Below are positions 34,740 through 47,018 of a stretch of 64,000 nucleotides of DNA, piece after piece. The notes beneath the pieces were generated by a model that had not been told where the DNA came from, did not search any database, and was given only the letters and a program-made list of their open reading frames with translations. Source of the DNA: Ascochyta rabiei (taxonomy: Eukaryota; Ascomycota; Dothideomycetes; Pleosporales; Didymellaceae); contig NC_082421.1 in the NCBI RefSeq assembly GCF_004011695.2, positions 1 to 64,000 on the forward strand, in the 5' to 3' direction. Position 1 is the stretch's first letter, and every line of letters starts with the position of its first letter. Made by a program: the position numbers and the translations under genes.

Positions 34740-36083
34740 ACGCCCTGGGATAGGGCCCTTCCAGCCGTCTTCCTTAACGCTAAGCACGGCTAACGCGCAC
34801 ACTATCGCGCAATTGTACTCCTTACAGCAGATAGTCTGTTTAAGTAACATAATGCAAAAGTCTAAGCACGCTTTTTTAATTAGCCTTAGCTTCGCGTGCT
34901 TAGGCTTATTGTTGCGTTTGGACGGGTCCTGCTTGTTGTTAAGCTCATCGATCATTATCTTGTCCTTCTCTTCCTCCCCGTCCTCGTCCTAGTCCTTGTC
35001 CGCTATCTCCATCTCTGCCCCGCCTACGTCTCTCTCTGCCTGCTTAATCAACGCCTCCCACGCCTCGCGCTGCTGCTGCGTGAAGCGGTACTTAGGGCTC
35101 TTCCAGCAGTGCTCCCTCTGCGTCTGTGCAAAAAACATCAGTATCTGCTTCTATAGATGTAACTACTCTTTAATTAACTTCTTGTCTATGTACGCCTATA
35201 GCGGCGTGTACCTAGTCTAATGCTTCTTTGTACAAATGGCTTCTATACGCACAAATATGCCTATCTGCTTAATAACAGACGTCTGGCTTACGCAGGCCAG
35301 TCCATCTATTGCGCTCCAAATTGCAGCCTTAACAGGCTCCTTATCTTTCTCTAGGTCTATATTAGGCTCCTTAATGCTTGCTAGCAATTTAGTACAATCT
35401 AGTTTGTTTAAGTACAGCAGCCACCTAGTCCGCTCCAGCCATAGGGCCGCCTTGTCCTTCTCCCTGTCTTTGATTGTTGTCTTTGTCTGGTTCTTGACGT
35501 TGGCCTACGTCTTGGCCATCTCCTTGCCTACACGCGCCCACGCTGCCTCACCCTTAATAGGGACAGGCTGCGGACCGCTGTCTGGGGTGTAACGCACCTT
35601 AAAGTACTGTAATCTATACTAGCTGCTAAAAAGTCGCTGGCAGTGTACGCGCTTGCAGCCATCTTTAAGCTAGGCCTGTAACGCCTTTGCCCAGGTTCAG
35701 CTAGGGCGTCTGCATTTCTTTCTAGCTGACCACCCATGTGTCGTACGCTAATGTTCTTTTAGCATCTTTAGGCTGCAGAACACTAGTTAGCATGTCTCTG
35801 GTTCGAGTTGACACAGCAGCCCGTCGTCGAATACGGGCAGCTGGGGGATCGCCTGCACGCTGTTGCTGGGTATCTCTAACTCCGTAGGGTACTGTAGCAA
35901 GCCTGCCCACTAACGTACAGCTTCCCTAACCGCCTTAACACTTTTAAGTAACTTCTTGTGCTGTTTGTGCAAGTAGCTCTTAATCTAATCTGGCTATACT
36001 GCGTATCGGCACGCTCTGCACACCGCGACCTAGTACTTGGCCAAGTGCTCAAAATACGGATTCTTAACTTCTTCTGCTAACAT
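34740..36083 (-). pseudogene. H5: 5' fragment of a helicase gene
   Basis: This is nearly the same sequence as 19640-21003 of H2, differing mostly by transitions, and truncated before the recombinase-like core. ATG at 36081-36083; the finger has TAG/TAA at several Gln/Trp positions (VCRACRYAV). P5 diverges from it. Confidence 0.78.
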
Positions 36084-36286
36084 GTTAGTGGCTTAGTTCT
36101 TGCTTGATCTAACGCTGCAGTTGCTGTTCTTATTGCTGGGTTATGTTGAGTTTTGTACCCTAGCTTATGCGCCTGCTTATGTTGTACAGGCTGATCTCTG
36201 TTTAGTCTGTTACCCTAGTTAGAGGCTTAACCTAACAAATCTCTTTCTTCTTCTGCTGTATCTCCTATATTAATAAACAAACAGTT

Positions 36287-38077
36287 ATGTCACTATCTAA
36301 TCTACCCTAGATCTCTGCGTTAGAAGATGCCGCCAAGCAATTTAATAGTAGGCCCCAGAGCTTCCTGCTAGCTAGCAAGTTGAGCTTTGCCTACAGGCTC
36401 GCATACAACCTGCTAAACCTAGACTACTAAAAGCTGTTTTAGAGCAAGGTAACTGTCTTAGACTTGCAGCGTGATGCTCTATTCTGCCTGCACAGCGCAG
36501 GCTGGCTAATTCCAGCCAAGACGAGTGTCTGTAAGCCTGTCTTTGTCGCCTACTCTGTGCTGTCGGCGATATGGCTGTTAAAGGAGACGCTTGCTAAGGA
36601 CGCGCTGCCTGCTGATGCTTGGGCCTGGCTGGTCTCTGCAGCGCAGGATCTTGCTAGCAGCCTAAGCAACAGCTTCTAGAAGGAACCCCCTTTAGCGCAG
36701 CGGCCCTGCAATTCCCTACTACTGTTAACAAAGCGCGCTGCTACATCTAGCTTAGCGCGGCCGTCCAAGCGCCTCCGACGAGCCAGCGAGTCTCCTAGTC
36801 CTGCGACGCCGCTGGAAGCAGAGGACGAAGCGGAGGAACCTAAGCAGCTTGCGCTGCCTAGTAAATCTGAGGCGGCTGAGGACCCTAAACAGCCTGTCCG
36901 TGGACAGGTTAGACACAAGGAACCGCCCTAGATCACAAGCGTCTCTAACAAAAACTGTTGTACTAAGTAGGAGCGCGCCAGGAAGCTGGAGCTTATGCGA
37001 GCGCAGAAGAAACAGGACCTTAGGTTAGTGCCGCCGCCTGAGTCGGCATCCTGCAGGGAACACGGTGCCTATGCCTCCATCTCGCGGCAGGATAAGCTGT
37101 TCATCTCTTAGATCCTTAAGCAGCTAGTTAACAACAACAACCTGTACAGCAGTACCGCAACGCCTTACCTAACAGCTTCTAGCATACTTAAAAAGGCCAA
37201 CTCTATCAGCAACACTACCTCCCAGGCCTCTGCGGCTGTATTTCTGCGGAGCTGGCGCACATAAGGCTCACCCTTTGCGCAGGAGTCTGTAGAGGATCGC
37301 CCGCCTGCTTCCTCGCGCACCTGCTGGTCGCTGTCGCAGAAGAATAGCTCCTCAACTGTGCCGAAGAGCGCGCTCGCCTCCGCCTGGAGCCTGTGCGATT
37401 GCTACGAGCAGGAGTTAGATATTATCTATATTAAGTACTGCTGGGCTATAGCTTTCCTTAGCAAGGCGTACACTAAGAGGATAGACCAGATTAAGAAGCA
37501 AGACATTGCCCGCAGCAGCGATGCTAAGAACTGAGGCGGCAGGGGCAAAGTCAGCTCTAAGGCCATGGACGCCCTGCTGCTGTCCGCCACTGCCACGTCA
37601 GGGCGTTAGCAGCGTCAGCAATTTAAGAAGCGGCTGCACTAAGCGCTCTGCTGGTACAAAGCAGCTAAGCAGCTAGGCTGGGGCATGCTCTGCCTAATGC
37701 TGCACAACATTATCTCTAACTTGTGGGTAGAGAACAATCTCTGCGTCCCCTTCTGGTACATCTGGCTTAAGTTGGTTGTAGAGGTAAATCTAGAGGCCTA
37801 CAAAGCAAGCATAGCCTTAGACGCCTAGCTAGGCTTGGAAGGCATCTCTGGCGGATCCATCAGCAAGAAGGCAACGCTGTCGATTGAGGCAGACACGCCA
37901 ACACCGGCGACACAAGTAGAGGAGATTAAAGACAGCGAGATAGAAGATGGCGAAGACACCAAGAACGGCGACGACGACGGCGCTGAGGATGCGCCGTCTT
38001 AAGGACCTGCTAAGAGCCCTGCGCCCGCCCGTCTAATGCGCTAGCTTACCTTAATTAAGCTGTGTAAGCCTTTTTAA
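36287..38077 (+). pseudogene. P5: partner gene copy, paralogue of P2
   Basis: This aligns with P2 from ATG to the terminal LTLIKLCKPF. Differences from P2 are mostly C/T and G/A, and most stops fall at the same Gln or Trp codons, with some private ones. The acidic tail reads GDDDGAEDAPS. The pair H5-P5 is thus a duplicate of the H2-P2 region. Confidence 0.78.
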
Positions 38078-38464
38078 GGCAAATAGCATACTACAATTTT
38101 TTATTCTGTACTATGCAGTAAGTGTGTTACTTTCTTGTGTTAGTGTTTATAGAGTTGTTCTGTTGTAGTAATACAGCAGGGCCTAGTCCTCCGCGCACTA
38201 GCCTAACCCTAACTAACCCCAACTACAAGCACCAACCCTAACACTACTAACTAAGTAGATAATGATACTGGGGGTTGTATAGATAACAGAGTTAAGTGCT
38301 ATAAGACTGTTGTCCACGTTTTAGCTCGAACAGACTTAAAAATGGAATTCTAATGTATAACTAAATAGTATTCCAGCGTACATTGTAACTGAAAATACGC
38401 TAGTGTCCTGTAGCTGTTGTTACTAACAAAACTAAAGCTATAACTCCAGTGAAGGTACACTGTA
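38078..38464. other. Spacer after P5
   Basis: A telomere-like stretch (CCTAACCCTAACTAACC, about 38211) sits just past the P5 3' end. No gene is seen. The sequence then changes to that of H6. Confidence 0.55.
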
Positions 38465-40398
38465 ACTACCTATTTAGGATAGAAGTTGAACCCGGACCGC
38501 AGCTCGGCGGGATTGTCCACGATCTTGTCCCATTCAATCGTCGGCAACGGGGTCGCTCCCTTAGCGAGCTGGCCGAGCTCGTCGACGTCTAGAAGCAGCA
38601 AGTCCCTCTCCAGTTCCCTACGCGTCGTCTCTACCAGGCCGTAGATTATTAAGCGCAGCGCAGGCATGCTGTACTGCGTGTAGCCGTGCAGGATTGTGTC
38701 TCCTACCTACTAAACAGTGCCCTCTACAGTTACCTTGCCTCTAATCTTCTTGCTATACGCCTGCAGCTGTAGCACCTAGTCTATAGGCGTGGGCAGGCTA
38801 CTATGCGTGCTTAGCGTTATAAAGCGGTTAACTATCTCCTGCACTAGCTCTACGTGGCTCCGCGCTATGTCCTCTGCGTCCTCCTGCGCCCACAACTCTG
38901 CTTCTATAAGATCTGCTACTGCTTTCTTCTGCGCCTGCACTGCGCTGTATAGCACTAGCATCTTAGCTACTATTATAATAGTAGACAGCGACGTTGTATA
39001 CACAAGGGGGCTCTTCTACCTATAGTTGCGGTCTACGCCTAGCACAGCAGTTACGCTAACTAGGGCGCTTCTGTAGTAATTATCCTTAACGTAGTAGTCT
39101 AGCAGCAAAAGTAGAAAGGCGAGAACAAGGCGCTCTAGCTCCTTCTCTGTGTCATTATCTAGCTCGCTTTTATTGTTATTGTTATTGTTATTGTCTGTAT
39201 TCTTGCTGCTGGGCTGCTCTGCACACACAACCTGCTAGATCTGCCACAGCACCCGCGTCTGTTTGCTAGTCAGTTAATACTGCAGCTTTCTCCTGCTGAT
39301 TGTCCTTGCTGTTAAAGTCTCCTGCGTGCCTGCTCTACCATTGTCTGGCCGCTGGCTGAGCACATCCTCGTCGTTGTCGTCGTCCGCGGCGCTGGCAGCC
39401 TGTGGCTCTGGCTCTGGCTCAGCCAGCTTGTGCGTCCGCCAGATGTAGCAGACAATAGACAGCCAGCAGCAACTGTACTTGATTATTGTCTTCCCTATCT
39501 AGAGCGCGTTAAACAGATGCTTGCTGTCTAGCGCTCCTACCTTACGGCGCTTAATGTACTGCACAGCAGGGAACCTAACCACCTTAGGCGATAATACTTG
39601 CTAGGCCTTGTAGATAACTATCTTAACCGCCCAGCACACCCTTACAAGCGCATTCTCTGTCTTACTAGGCCTCTAGAGCTGCGTTAGCAGCTAGCTGCGG
39701 TCGAAATGGCTAAGGTGGCGAGCCTAGCAGCTTCTTCTTAGCCACTTGTGCTAAACATAGTAGTTACTGTCTAGCTTAATCTGGCCATGCGCGTCTTGCT
39801 AAGCCTTCTCTACTGCTATACTGCTCTAGGTAAATAACGTCTTAAGGGCGCGTTGCAGGTTTTCCTCTTTAACAGCAACGCCCTGCGTGGCCTCATCTGC
39901 AGGCTGGCTGACCTCAAACAGCCGTCTAAGCTGGCTGGTGGGCTGGAACTTCTGGCACTATACTTCCCCCGTCCACATCTGGCTGCCTGGTGGTGGTTGT
40001 GTGCCCTGATGCGGCCGCCCTCTCCTGCGCAGGTTGTCCCACCCGTGCTCCTTCCTGCAGTGGTCCTTTATGCCCTGCGGCGCGCGCGCGATGTACTTAC
40101 ATAGCTCTACTTTACACTTAAATCTATCTTTGTATAGGGCCAAGTAAGGTAGTAGCTGTGCCTCAGGCAATAGATATACAACCTCGTCCGCAGACGTTGC
40201 CTATCCTGTGAGCGTTCTGGCTGCAGACGCAATCGCCTTCTGTGCTGCTACGGTCAGCTCCTGGTGGCTGCTGTGTAGGTGGGAGGATACCTGCAACAAC
40301 AATACACCTTAACAGTAAGTCTTACAGACAGCTATATGGTAAGTAGGAAGGTATGTAAAGATGCTGTTAAACAACTCTATGTAATAGTGTTAGTGTTT
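38465..40398 (-). pseudogene. H6: 5' half of a helicase gene
   Basis: Sense begins near 40398 (ELFNSIF) with the finger VCKTYC...HLHSSH and the second finger CKVELC..GIKDHCRKEHGW. It continues through a Poly-Asn stretch (about 39170), WRTHKLAEPEPEP and the FITLSTH block to VDNPAELRSGFNF. There it is cut at about 38465, just before the recombinase-like core. It is interrupted by TAG/TAA codons. P6 diverges from it. Confidence 0.75.
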
Positions 40399-40530
40399 AC
40401 ATAGACAGGAAATGCTGTTAGGGTTTATAGTTTATTAGAGACAAGCCTCTCTGTTTTAACTGCTGCTGCAGATTAACGCGCTCTTATTAAGACGTTGTTT
40501 TAGGTTTGTTGCTCCTCAAGTTCTGCCAAC

Positions 40531-40575
40531 GCTGGTTAGTGTGGTGTGGTGGTACATCTGTGCGCGGCCCGATTT
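40531..40575. promoter_or_regulatory. Conserved block in the H6/P6 divergent promoter
   Basis: The sequence GCTGGTTAGTGTGG...GTGGTACATCTGTGCGCGGCC matches 10224-10270. It sits about 125 bases before the P6 start and 130 bases from the first recognisable H6 coding sequence. Confidence 0.5.
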
Positions 40576-40698
40576 TGTGCATTAGGCCAACGCGCGCCTC
40601 AGGGGACCTGGTCAAAAACCAGCCCCCGCCCCCAGCACTACCCAGCATCTTGTTCTGTTGTCCTACAGCTTGGCTGGAGCAACACACACCTCTTTAGC

Positions 40699-42480
40699 AT
40701 GTACTAGTCTACCGCGCTATACAACACTGCAGAGCAGTTCAACAGCAGCGCTCGCAGCTTCCCTCTAGCTAGCAAAGCTAGTTTTAGCAGCAAGTATGGG
40801 TATAAACCGCCGAATAAGGACTACAAGAAGCTCTTCTTCTGCTAAGCGACCATCTCACGCTTGCAGCGTGATCTAGGTGCTCGTCCGCACAGCGCAGGAT
40901 GGCTGATCCCCACCTATAACAATGCTAGCGTCTGCAAGCCTGTCTTTATTGCCCACTCCGTCTTGTTAGCAATCTGGCTTCTGCGCGAGACGCTCGCCGA
41001 CGACGTCCTGCCGAACGATACCTGGGACTGTCTGGTCTGCGCGGCTTAGTCGCTCGCGGAAGATGGCATAGTAGAGCCGCCGTCTGCGCAGAAGCCGTCT
41101 GCCTCCCCTCTGACCTAACACAAGAAACGACCAGCACCCTCTGCACCAGCGCTGTCGCCTAAGCGCGCTCGCACGGAAGCGGTCAAGACGCCGGCAGCCA
41201 GCCCTTAGCCATCTGAGCAACTCAGCGAACTGGAAGAGCAGCTAGGAGAGCAGCCTAGAGAGCGGCCGGTAGAGGAGCCGCGCACCACCACTACAGTCAC
41301 AAACAACAACTGCTGCGCTAAGCAGGAACGCATCAAGAAACACGAAGCTGCCCTAATAGAGCGCAGCCTAGATCTTGGCCTTGTCGCGCCAGACCAGAGA
41401 GCAGGCGACGATGAATGTGGCGCCTACGCGTCTATATCCTCTAAGGACAAGAAGGTTATATTATAGCTCTTTAAGCAGAAAGCTGTAAGCAGCAATAATA
41501 AGAAGAAGAAGTTAAACTTCTATAACGCTGTTAAGACGCCTTACCTAAAGGCACGCGAGTTTGTGGCTAAGGCGCGCGCTCTCAGGAGCTCGTTGTCTTG
41601 AGAGCACGCTGCCCACTTCCTTCAGGTCTGGCGAAAGCGCGGAACACTCTTTGGCGGCGGAGTGGCTGCGCGGTACAACGCCCCTTCTTTGCAGCTGCAG
41701 CGTTTGCGTGCAATGTTGGTTAACCCCTCGCAGCAGAGCAGCGCAGATTGAGCGTTCTGCTCTGCGTGGGAGCGGTGCAACGTCTACAACAAGGTGATGA
41801 AGTTAGTGCACATTAAGTACAGGTAGGCGCAGGCGCTCCTAGGCAAGGCGTTGGCTGACAAGCTAGCGCAGATCGAACACAGCAACAAGCTCGTCAGCAG
41901 CAACAAGACAAATCGATTTAGCAAGGGCCTCTGCCGAACAGAGGCCATAGACTCTCTCCTGCAGCTAGTTAACTCCCACCCTAACCCTTCTAAGAAAGAG
42001 CGGGACCTCTTCTAGGCATAGCTTGCTAGAGCATCTAAGTGGTACAGAGTGGCTTAAGGCCTAGGCTGGGGCGCGCTTCTTGTTATGCCAGACAATGCTA
42101 TACTAAAGACTTAGATTAAGTACAAGATCTGCTCCTAGGGCGTAAACGTCTTTATTAAGCTAGTTAGGAAGGAGCGTCCAGATGTCTGTCTCGCAGCGGA
42201 GCAATTTAATGAATGGTTAGGTCTAGAGGGCATCGCGGGAGGCAAGATCAAGGGGAAGAAGACGCTGAGCATTAAGGTTAAGCCTCTAGAGACGACTTAC
42301 AAGGTGGAGGAGATTAAGGACAGCAAAGGCGACAGCAAGGAGGAGGAAGAAGAAGAAGAAGAGGAAGCAGAGGAAGCAGACAGGCGCGTTGAGATTGCGC
42401 AGTCGCAGGTTCGCTTCAAGAGCGCGCCAGCGGCGTCTCTGCGCCAGACAACGCTGCCTAAGCTGTTTAAAGCTATATAG
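40699..42480 (+). pseudogene. P6: partner gene copy
   Basis: The ATG at 40699 is followed by a TAG two codons on. The complete family order is then readable: SFPLASKASF, PPNKDYKKLFFC, RPHSAGWLIPT, VFIAHSVLLAIWLLRE, LSPKRARTE, GAYASISSKDKK, FLQVWRKRG, RTEAIDSLLQLV, LGLEGIAGG, KVEEIKDSKGD, a poly-Glu run (about 42340-42370) and the terminal LRQTTLPKLF. Over a dozen TAG/TAA and Trp-codon stops interrupt it, with one or two apparent shifts. It is the last GC-normal member of the array. Confidence 0.78.
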
Positions 42481-42960
42481 CATAGAACGTTATTATATCT
42501 AAATTATAGTTACTAGTGCTTATTATATAATGTTATAGTATATAGCTGGTCTTAACGCGTAGGGGGCGCGCGCGCTCGCTTACGCAGGTAGGGAAGGGGG
42601 CCAGCCCGCAAATCACCCAACCTCACCTCCCAACCGCAACATCATATTATCTCCTTTTTCCATCCACGCAGTGGTTAGACAGCAATTCTGAAAAGTGCAA
42701 AATGTGCGCGGGGTTCAGTTGCACCTTCTTGCGGGGTCGCATCCAGCCGGCGGCGTGGCGCTGGGGTCTTATTCTATTGTTAAAGTGATAAATAAATTAG
42801 GGTCGCCCCGCCATACAAACTGAGGGGGCCGCACAGGCCAGAAACAAATGAATTAGGGTCTAATTCGAAAACCACTAGCGGCTAGGGAACTGGCTGCTTA
42901 ACAGATCTAGCTCGCTAAAGCTACTGCTAGGCATAAGAAAGTCTATTATTAAGTAAGTAA
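42481..42960. other. Junction between GC-normal array and AT-rich block
   Basis: A short GC-rich, unmutated-looking island (about 42560-42880) contains GCGCGCGCGC and two ATTAGGGT motifs (about 42797 and 42852). Those motifs lie in the reverse orientation to the telomere at the window's left edge. No gene is seen. Beyond 42900 the composition falls abruptly to AT-rich. Confidence 0.55.
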
Positions 42961-43045
42961 AAATAAATATAAAAAGTAAAAATAGAATAAAAAAAATAAA
43001 AATATATATATATATATACATGTATAAATGTATAGAAAAAAGCTT

Positions 43046-44156
43046 CTACTTACCCCCCTCTAGAAAGGTAGAGAAAGAGGAAGTAACTAGTAGAAGGTTA
43101 GTATAAGCTAGTAGAATAGTAAAATAGTAAGATAGCACTAGGTAGAGCCTAGAAAAGATAATATTCTTAAAAAAAATATATATATATAAAAAATACACAC
43201 ATAAATAAAAAGACAGAGTAGAAAAGAAATAGAATAGAAAAGAAAAGAAAACTAAAATAAAATAAAAATAAAATAGAATAAGAGAGAAAAAAAGAGAAGA
43301 AAAGAAAAGAAAAGAGAAGAAAAGAGAAGAAAAGATGTACAATATAAAGAAAAAAGAGATAGGCAAAGATTTAGAATAAGAGAGAGAAAAAGAGATAAGC
43401 AAGAATATAGAATAAAAGAGAGAAAAAGAGGTAAGCAAGAATATAGAATAAGAGAGAGAAAGAGAGATAAGAAAAGATAGAGAATAAGAAAGAAAAAGAG
43501 ATAAAGAAAGATATAGAATAAGAGAGAAAAAAGAGATAAGAAAAGATATAGAGTAAGAGAGAAAAAAGAGATAAGAAAAGATAAAGAATAAAAGAGACGA
43601 AGAGACAAAAAGACAAGAAAAGATAGAGAATAAAAGAGACAAAAAGACAAGAAAAGATAGAGAATAAAAGAGAGAAAAAAATAAGAAAAGATACAGAATA
43701 AGATAGAAAAAAGAGATAAGAAAAGATAAAGAATAAGATAGAAAAAAGAGATAAGAAAAGATAGAGAATAAAAGAAAGAAAAAGACAGAAAAAGATAGAG
43801 AATTGAAAAGAAAAAGAGATAAGAAAAAATAGAGAATAAAAGAGAGAAAAAGAGAAGAAAAGACAGAGAATAAGAGAGAGAAGAAAAAAGAATAGGTACT
43901 TACTTTCTTCTTTGTTGCTTTCTTCCTTCTTAGAAGAAGTAGAGGAGGTAGAGAGAAGATCTACTAGCTTCTTTAGAAGAGAAATCTCTAGCTCTAAAGC
44001 TTTAGTCTTCTTTTCTAACCTAGCTAGCTTAGTACTAAAGCTAGGTCTTCCTCTCTTAGCTGTAGACTTAGCAATAGAAGAAGAAGAGGTAGAAGAAGAA
44101 GTAGAAGAAGAAGTAGAAGAAGTAGAAGTAAAAGAGTTACTTCTAGTAGTAGGCAT
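43046..44156 (-). CDS. Small AT-hook/coiled-coil protein, probably spliced
   Basis: ATG at 44156 opens MPTTRSNS, a Ser/Thr-rich stretch, the AT-hook-like core KRGRPS, then a heptad-like run (LARLEKKTKALELEISLLKKLV). At 43903-43898 the frame meets a perfect donor, GTAAGT. The pyrimidine repeat that follows would be an intron of about 810 bases. TACTAAC (about 43104-43098) and CTAG near 43088 offer a branch site and acceptor, leading to a short last exon ending FLEGGK at 43046. Without splicing the frame runs into low-complexity sequence. A DNA-binding role is inferred from the AT hook only. It lies downstream of H7 on the same strand. Confidence 0.45.
43190..43890. repeat. Purine-rich ~36-bp tandem repeat
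   Basis: Units of the form AGAGATAAGAAAAGATAGAGAATAA recur about every 34-37 bases from roughly 43370 to 43880, degenerating towards 43190. The plus strand is almost all A and G. The reverse strand is an uninterrupted pyrimidine tract that gives long meaningless Phe/Leu/Ser frames. Confidence 0.85.
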
Positions 44157-44289
44157 AGTAAAAGAGTAGAAAAGTAGCTATCTTACTAGTAGACAAGTAA
44201 AGCGTAGAGTAGAGGAAGAGAAAAAAGAGAAATTTGCCCCTACTTATAGAAAACAGTGGCTATCTACGTTCTGTAAAGAGAAAGCAGGA

Positions 44290-44655
44290 TAAGTTCTTAG
44301 TTTCCTGCTAATCTCTCTTGCTCCCACGCATACCCTGCATCGGCAGTTAGAAAAATTGCGCAACAAAGACATCTTTACAAGATAGCAAACAAAGTTCTTA
44401 ATTTTTAGTCTATCTCCCTTGCTTCTACGCATACCCTGCATCAGTAGTTAGAAAAATCGCGCAACGAAGACATCTTTACAAGATAGTAAACAAAGTTCTT
44501 AATTTTTAGTCTATCTCCCTTGCTTCCACGCATACCCTGCATCGGCAGTTAGAAAAATCGCGCAACAAAGACATCTTCACGAGATAGCAAACAAAGTTCT
44601 TGATTTTTGGTCTATCTCTCTTGCTCCCATGCATACCCCGCATCGGTAGTTGTAT
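44290..44655. repeat. 101-bp tandem repeat, about 3.6 copies
   Basis: TACCCTGCAT (or TACCCCGCAT) recurs at 44331, 44432, 44533 and 44634, a period of exactly 101 bases. Around it are conserved GCGCAACAAAGACATCTT and CTATCTCCCTTGCTTC. The array keeps CpG and CA dinucleotides and so escapes the composition of its surroundings. No coding sense. Confidence 0.93.
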
Positions 44656-47018
44656 TAGGCCTAAATTCACAATCTGTTAAGGAGAACGAAGAAATGTTCT
44701 TGATTTTGCAAAGAGATACCTTAGTAGATGCAATATAGAGAAAAGAGATTACTTTTACTAGAAAAAAGCTATCTATACTAGATAGATAGCTAGCTAGTAA
44801 TATCTTTTCTTAGTTTCTATAGTAATAGTATAGAGCTCTTTCTAGTAAAAGTAGTAGAAATAGCTATAGCTAGTAGTATAAATAGAGAGTAGCTTAAGAA
44901 AAGTACTTTTACTTTTTCTATACTTAATAATAAGAGGAATACTACTTTTATAGAATAAAAATAAAGAAAATAAATATAGATAAGTTTAGTATTCTTTACT
45001 TTATACTAAGAAAATCTATAACTAGTAAAGGTAGTTGTACTAAAAGTAGAAGTTACTATAAGTATAAATAGAAAAAGCTAGTTCTAGTGCTATACTTTAC
45101 TATTTTCTCTACTACTATAGTAGCACTACTACTAAGCTAAGTAAAGCTAGTAGTTCTTTTCTATTAATAGTAAAGATAAGTTAACTATAGAGTAAGTAGT
45201 ACTAGTAAACTAGCTTATAACTATGCTACGTTAACCTTATAGAAAATAACCTAGATAGAAAGAAGATAGAAGCTAGGTAAAGTAACTATCTACTAAATTA
45301 CTTATTTCTACTATAGCTATAGAAACCTACTTAGTAGAAGTAGATAGAGTTTATCTACTAGCTTATAGTATCTCTCTTTTTTCTTTAGTTCTAACTTTTC
45401 TTCTATTCTACTACTTTAAACTTCTACTTACTTTAAGTACGTAGTATTTACTTCTCTCTAAGCTACTAGTGCTTAGTAAAGCTTATAGCTAGCTAGAATA
45501 AAGTATATAGCTAGCTAGTATAAAGTACTAGTACATAGAAAAAGCTACTTTATAGAATGATACTACTAAAGAGTAGCTTTTAAATTCTTCTTTTATCTTC
45601 TCTCTAGCTCTTCTCTAGGCTTAGACAGAAGGAATATAAGATATGTTAGTTAAGCTTCCTAAATAGGAAAGTTTGCTTCTAGCTATAGATTACTTCTATA
45701 ATAGTAGAAACTATACTAAAGGCCTTTTATTTCTCTAAATGCTAAAGTTTTATATGCTTTCTAGGCCTAATTTTTGCGTAGAGTCTAAAAAAAAGAAGGG
45801 TTTTAGGTATAAAGAAGAGTAAGAATTATTTTCTAGTATAGTTACTATAAGAAGCTAGCTATACTTCTATAGAGTCTACTTTCTTATAGCTATATAAAGA
45901 ATAAAACCAGTATTTTTACTTAGTATACTTTTATAAAGAAGTAAAAGCTACTTTATCTTTCCTTACTACTAGATAGAGATAGATAGGAACTACTTTACTT
46001 TTTACTAATAAATAAATAAAAGTAAAGACTTTACTTAAGCTTAAAAGTAGTAAGCTAACTACTATTCTCACTAGTAGAATACTAGAAGTACTACTACTAG
46101 AAGCATAGTATAAAAGATAGAGGGAAGCTTACTTATAGTAATAGATTTTATAAGAAAAAAACAAAAAAAAAAAAAAAAAACTTCTAGCTTTACTAAAAAG
46201 AAAGGAGAAGTAGGTTCTTAGGTAGCTTAAGAATAGAGTAACTAGTATAAAGAATAAGTAAAATAGCTAGCTAAAAGAAAGAACTAGCTAGAAAGTAGTA
46301 AAGTAAGCTTTAAAAAGAAAATACTATATAGTAAGATTAGCTACGCTAGTTTGTTACTAGATAGATAAGAAAAGAAAAGACTATAGAGATAAAGAGATAA
46401 AGCTTCTTACTTTACTAAGTATAGAAAGTCTATATAGATAAGTAGTAGAAGAAAAGCGTTTTATAGTTTATTTACTAGTTAAGTTAGCTTTTACTTACTT
46501 TCTATTCTTTATTTACTATACTTAGTTTATACTTACTTTCTATTCTTTATTTACTATACTTAGCTTATACTTACTAGTTTTATCTCTAAAGTAAAGAGAC
46601 ATCTCTTATTATAAGTAGAATAGAAAGCTTTTACTCTTACTTTTCTAGTACTATATAAGTAACTTCTTTTTTTACTATATAGAAAGAATTATAAGATAGT
46701 ACTATAAAGTAAGAAAAGAAAGTAGTATTAACTAGTAGAAAAATACTAAGATAAAGAGAGTAGAGATCTAGTAGTAGTAAGGTAGATATGCTATAGAGTA
46801 GCTTTTCTACCTACTTTACTAAAGTTAATAGCTAGTAGCTACTCTTCTTCTGCTTAAAAAGAAGTAGAGAGTATAGATTATAGAGTAGATTATAGAGTAT
46901 ATATCAATAAAGCTAACTACTAGAATAGCATTCCCTTCTAAAGAGAATAGAGAAGATAAAATACATATATATATTTTACTATTTAGAAGCTACTATAGTA
47001 GAGGGAAAAGTAGAGTTT
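44656..47018. other. AT-rich gene-free stretch
   Basis: The DNA is dominated by CTAGTA/TAGTAG/AGTAAAG words with very few CA or TG dinucleotides. An A run of about 18 lies at 46162-46179. I see no open frame of note and no homology to the H or P genes. It could be a decayed repeat beyond recognition. Confidence 0.6.

Noticed and set aside
43046..43650. Membrane protein of Phe/Leu/Ser repeats on the minus strand
   Set aside because: The frame is the translation of a pyrimidine-rich tandem repeat and exists in more than one frame; it is probably intronic.
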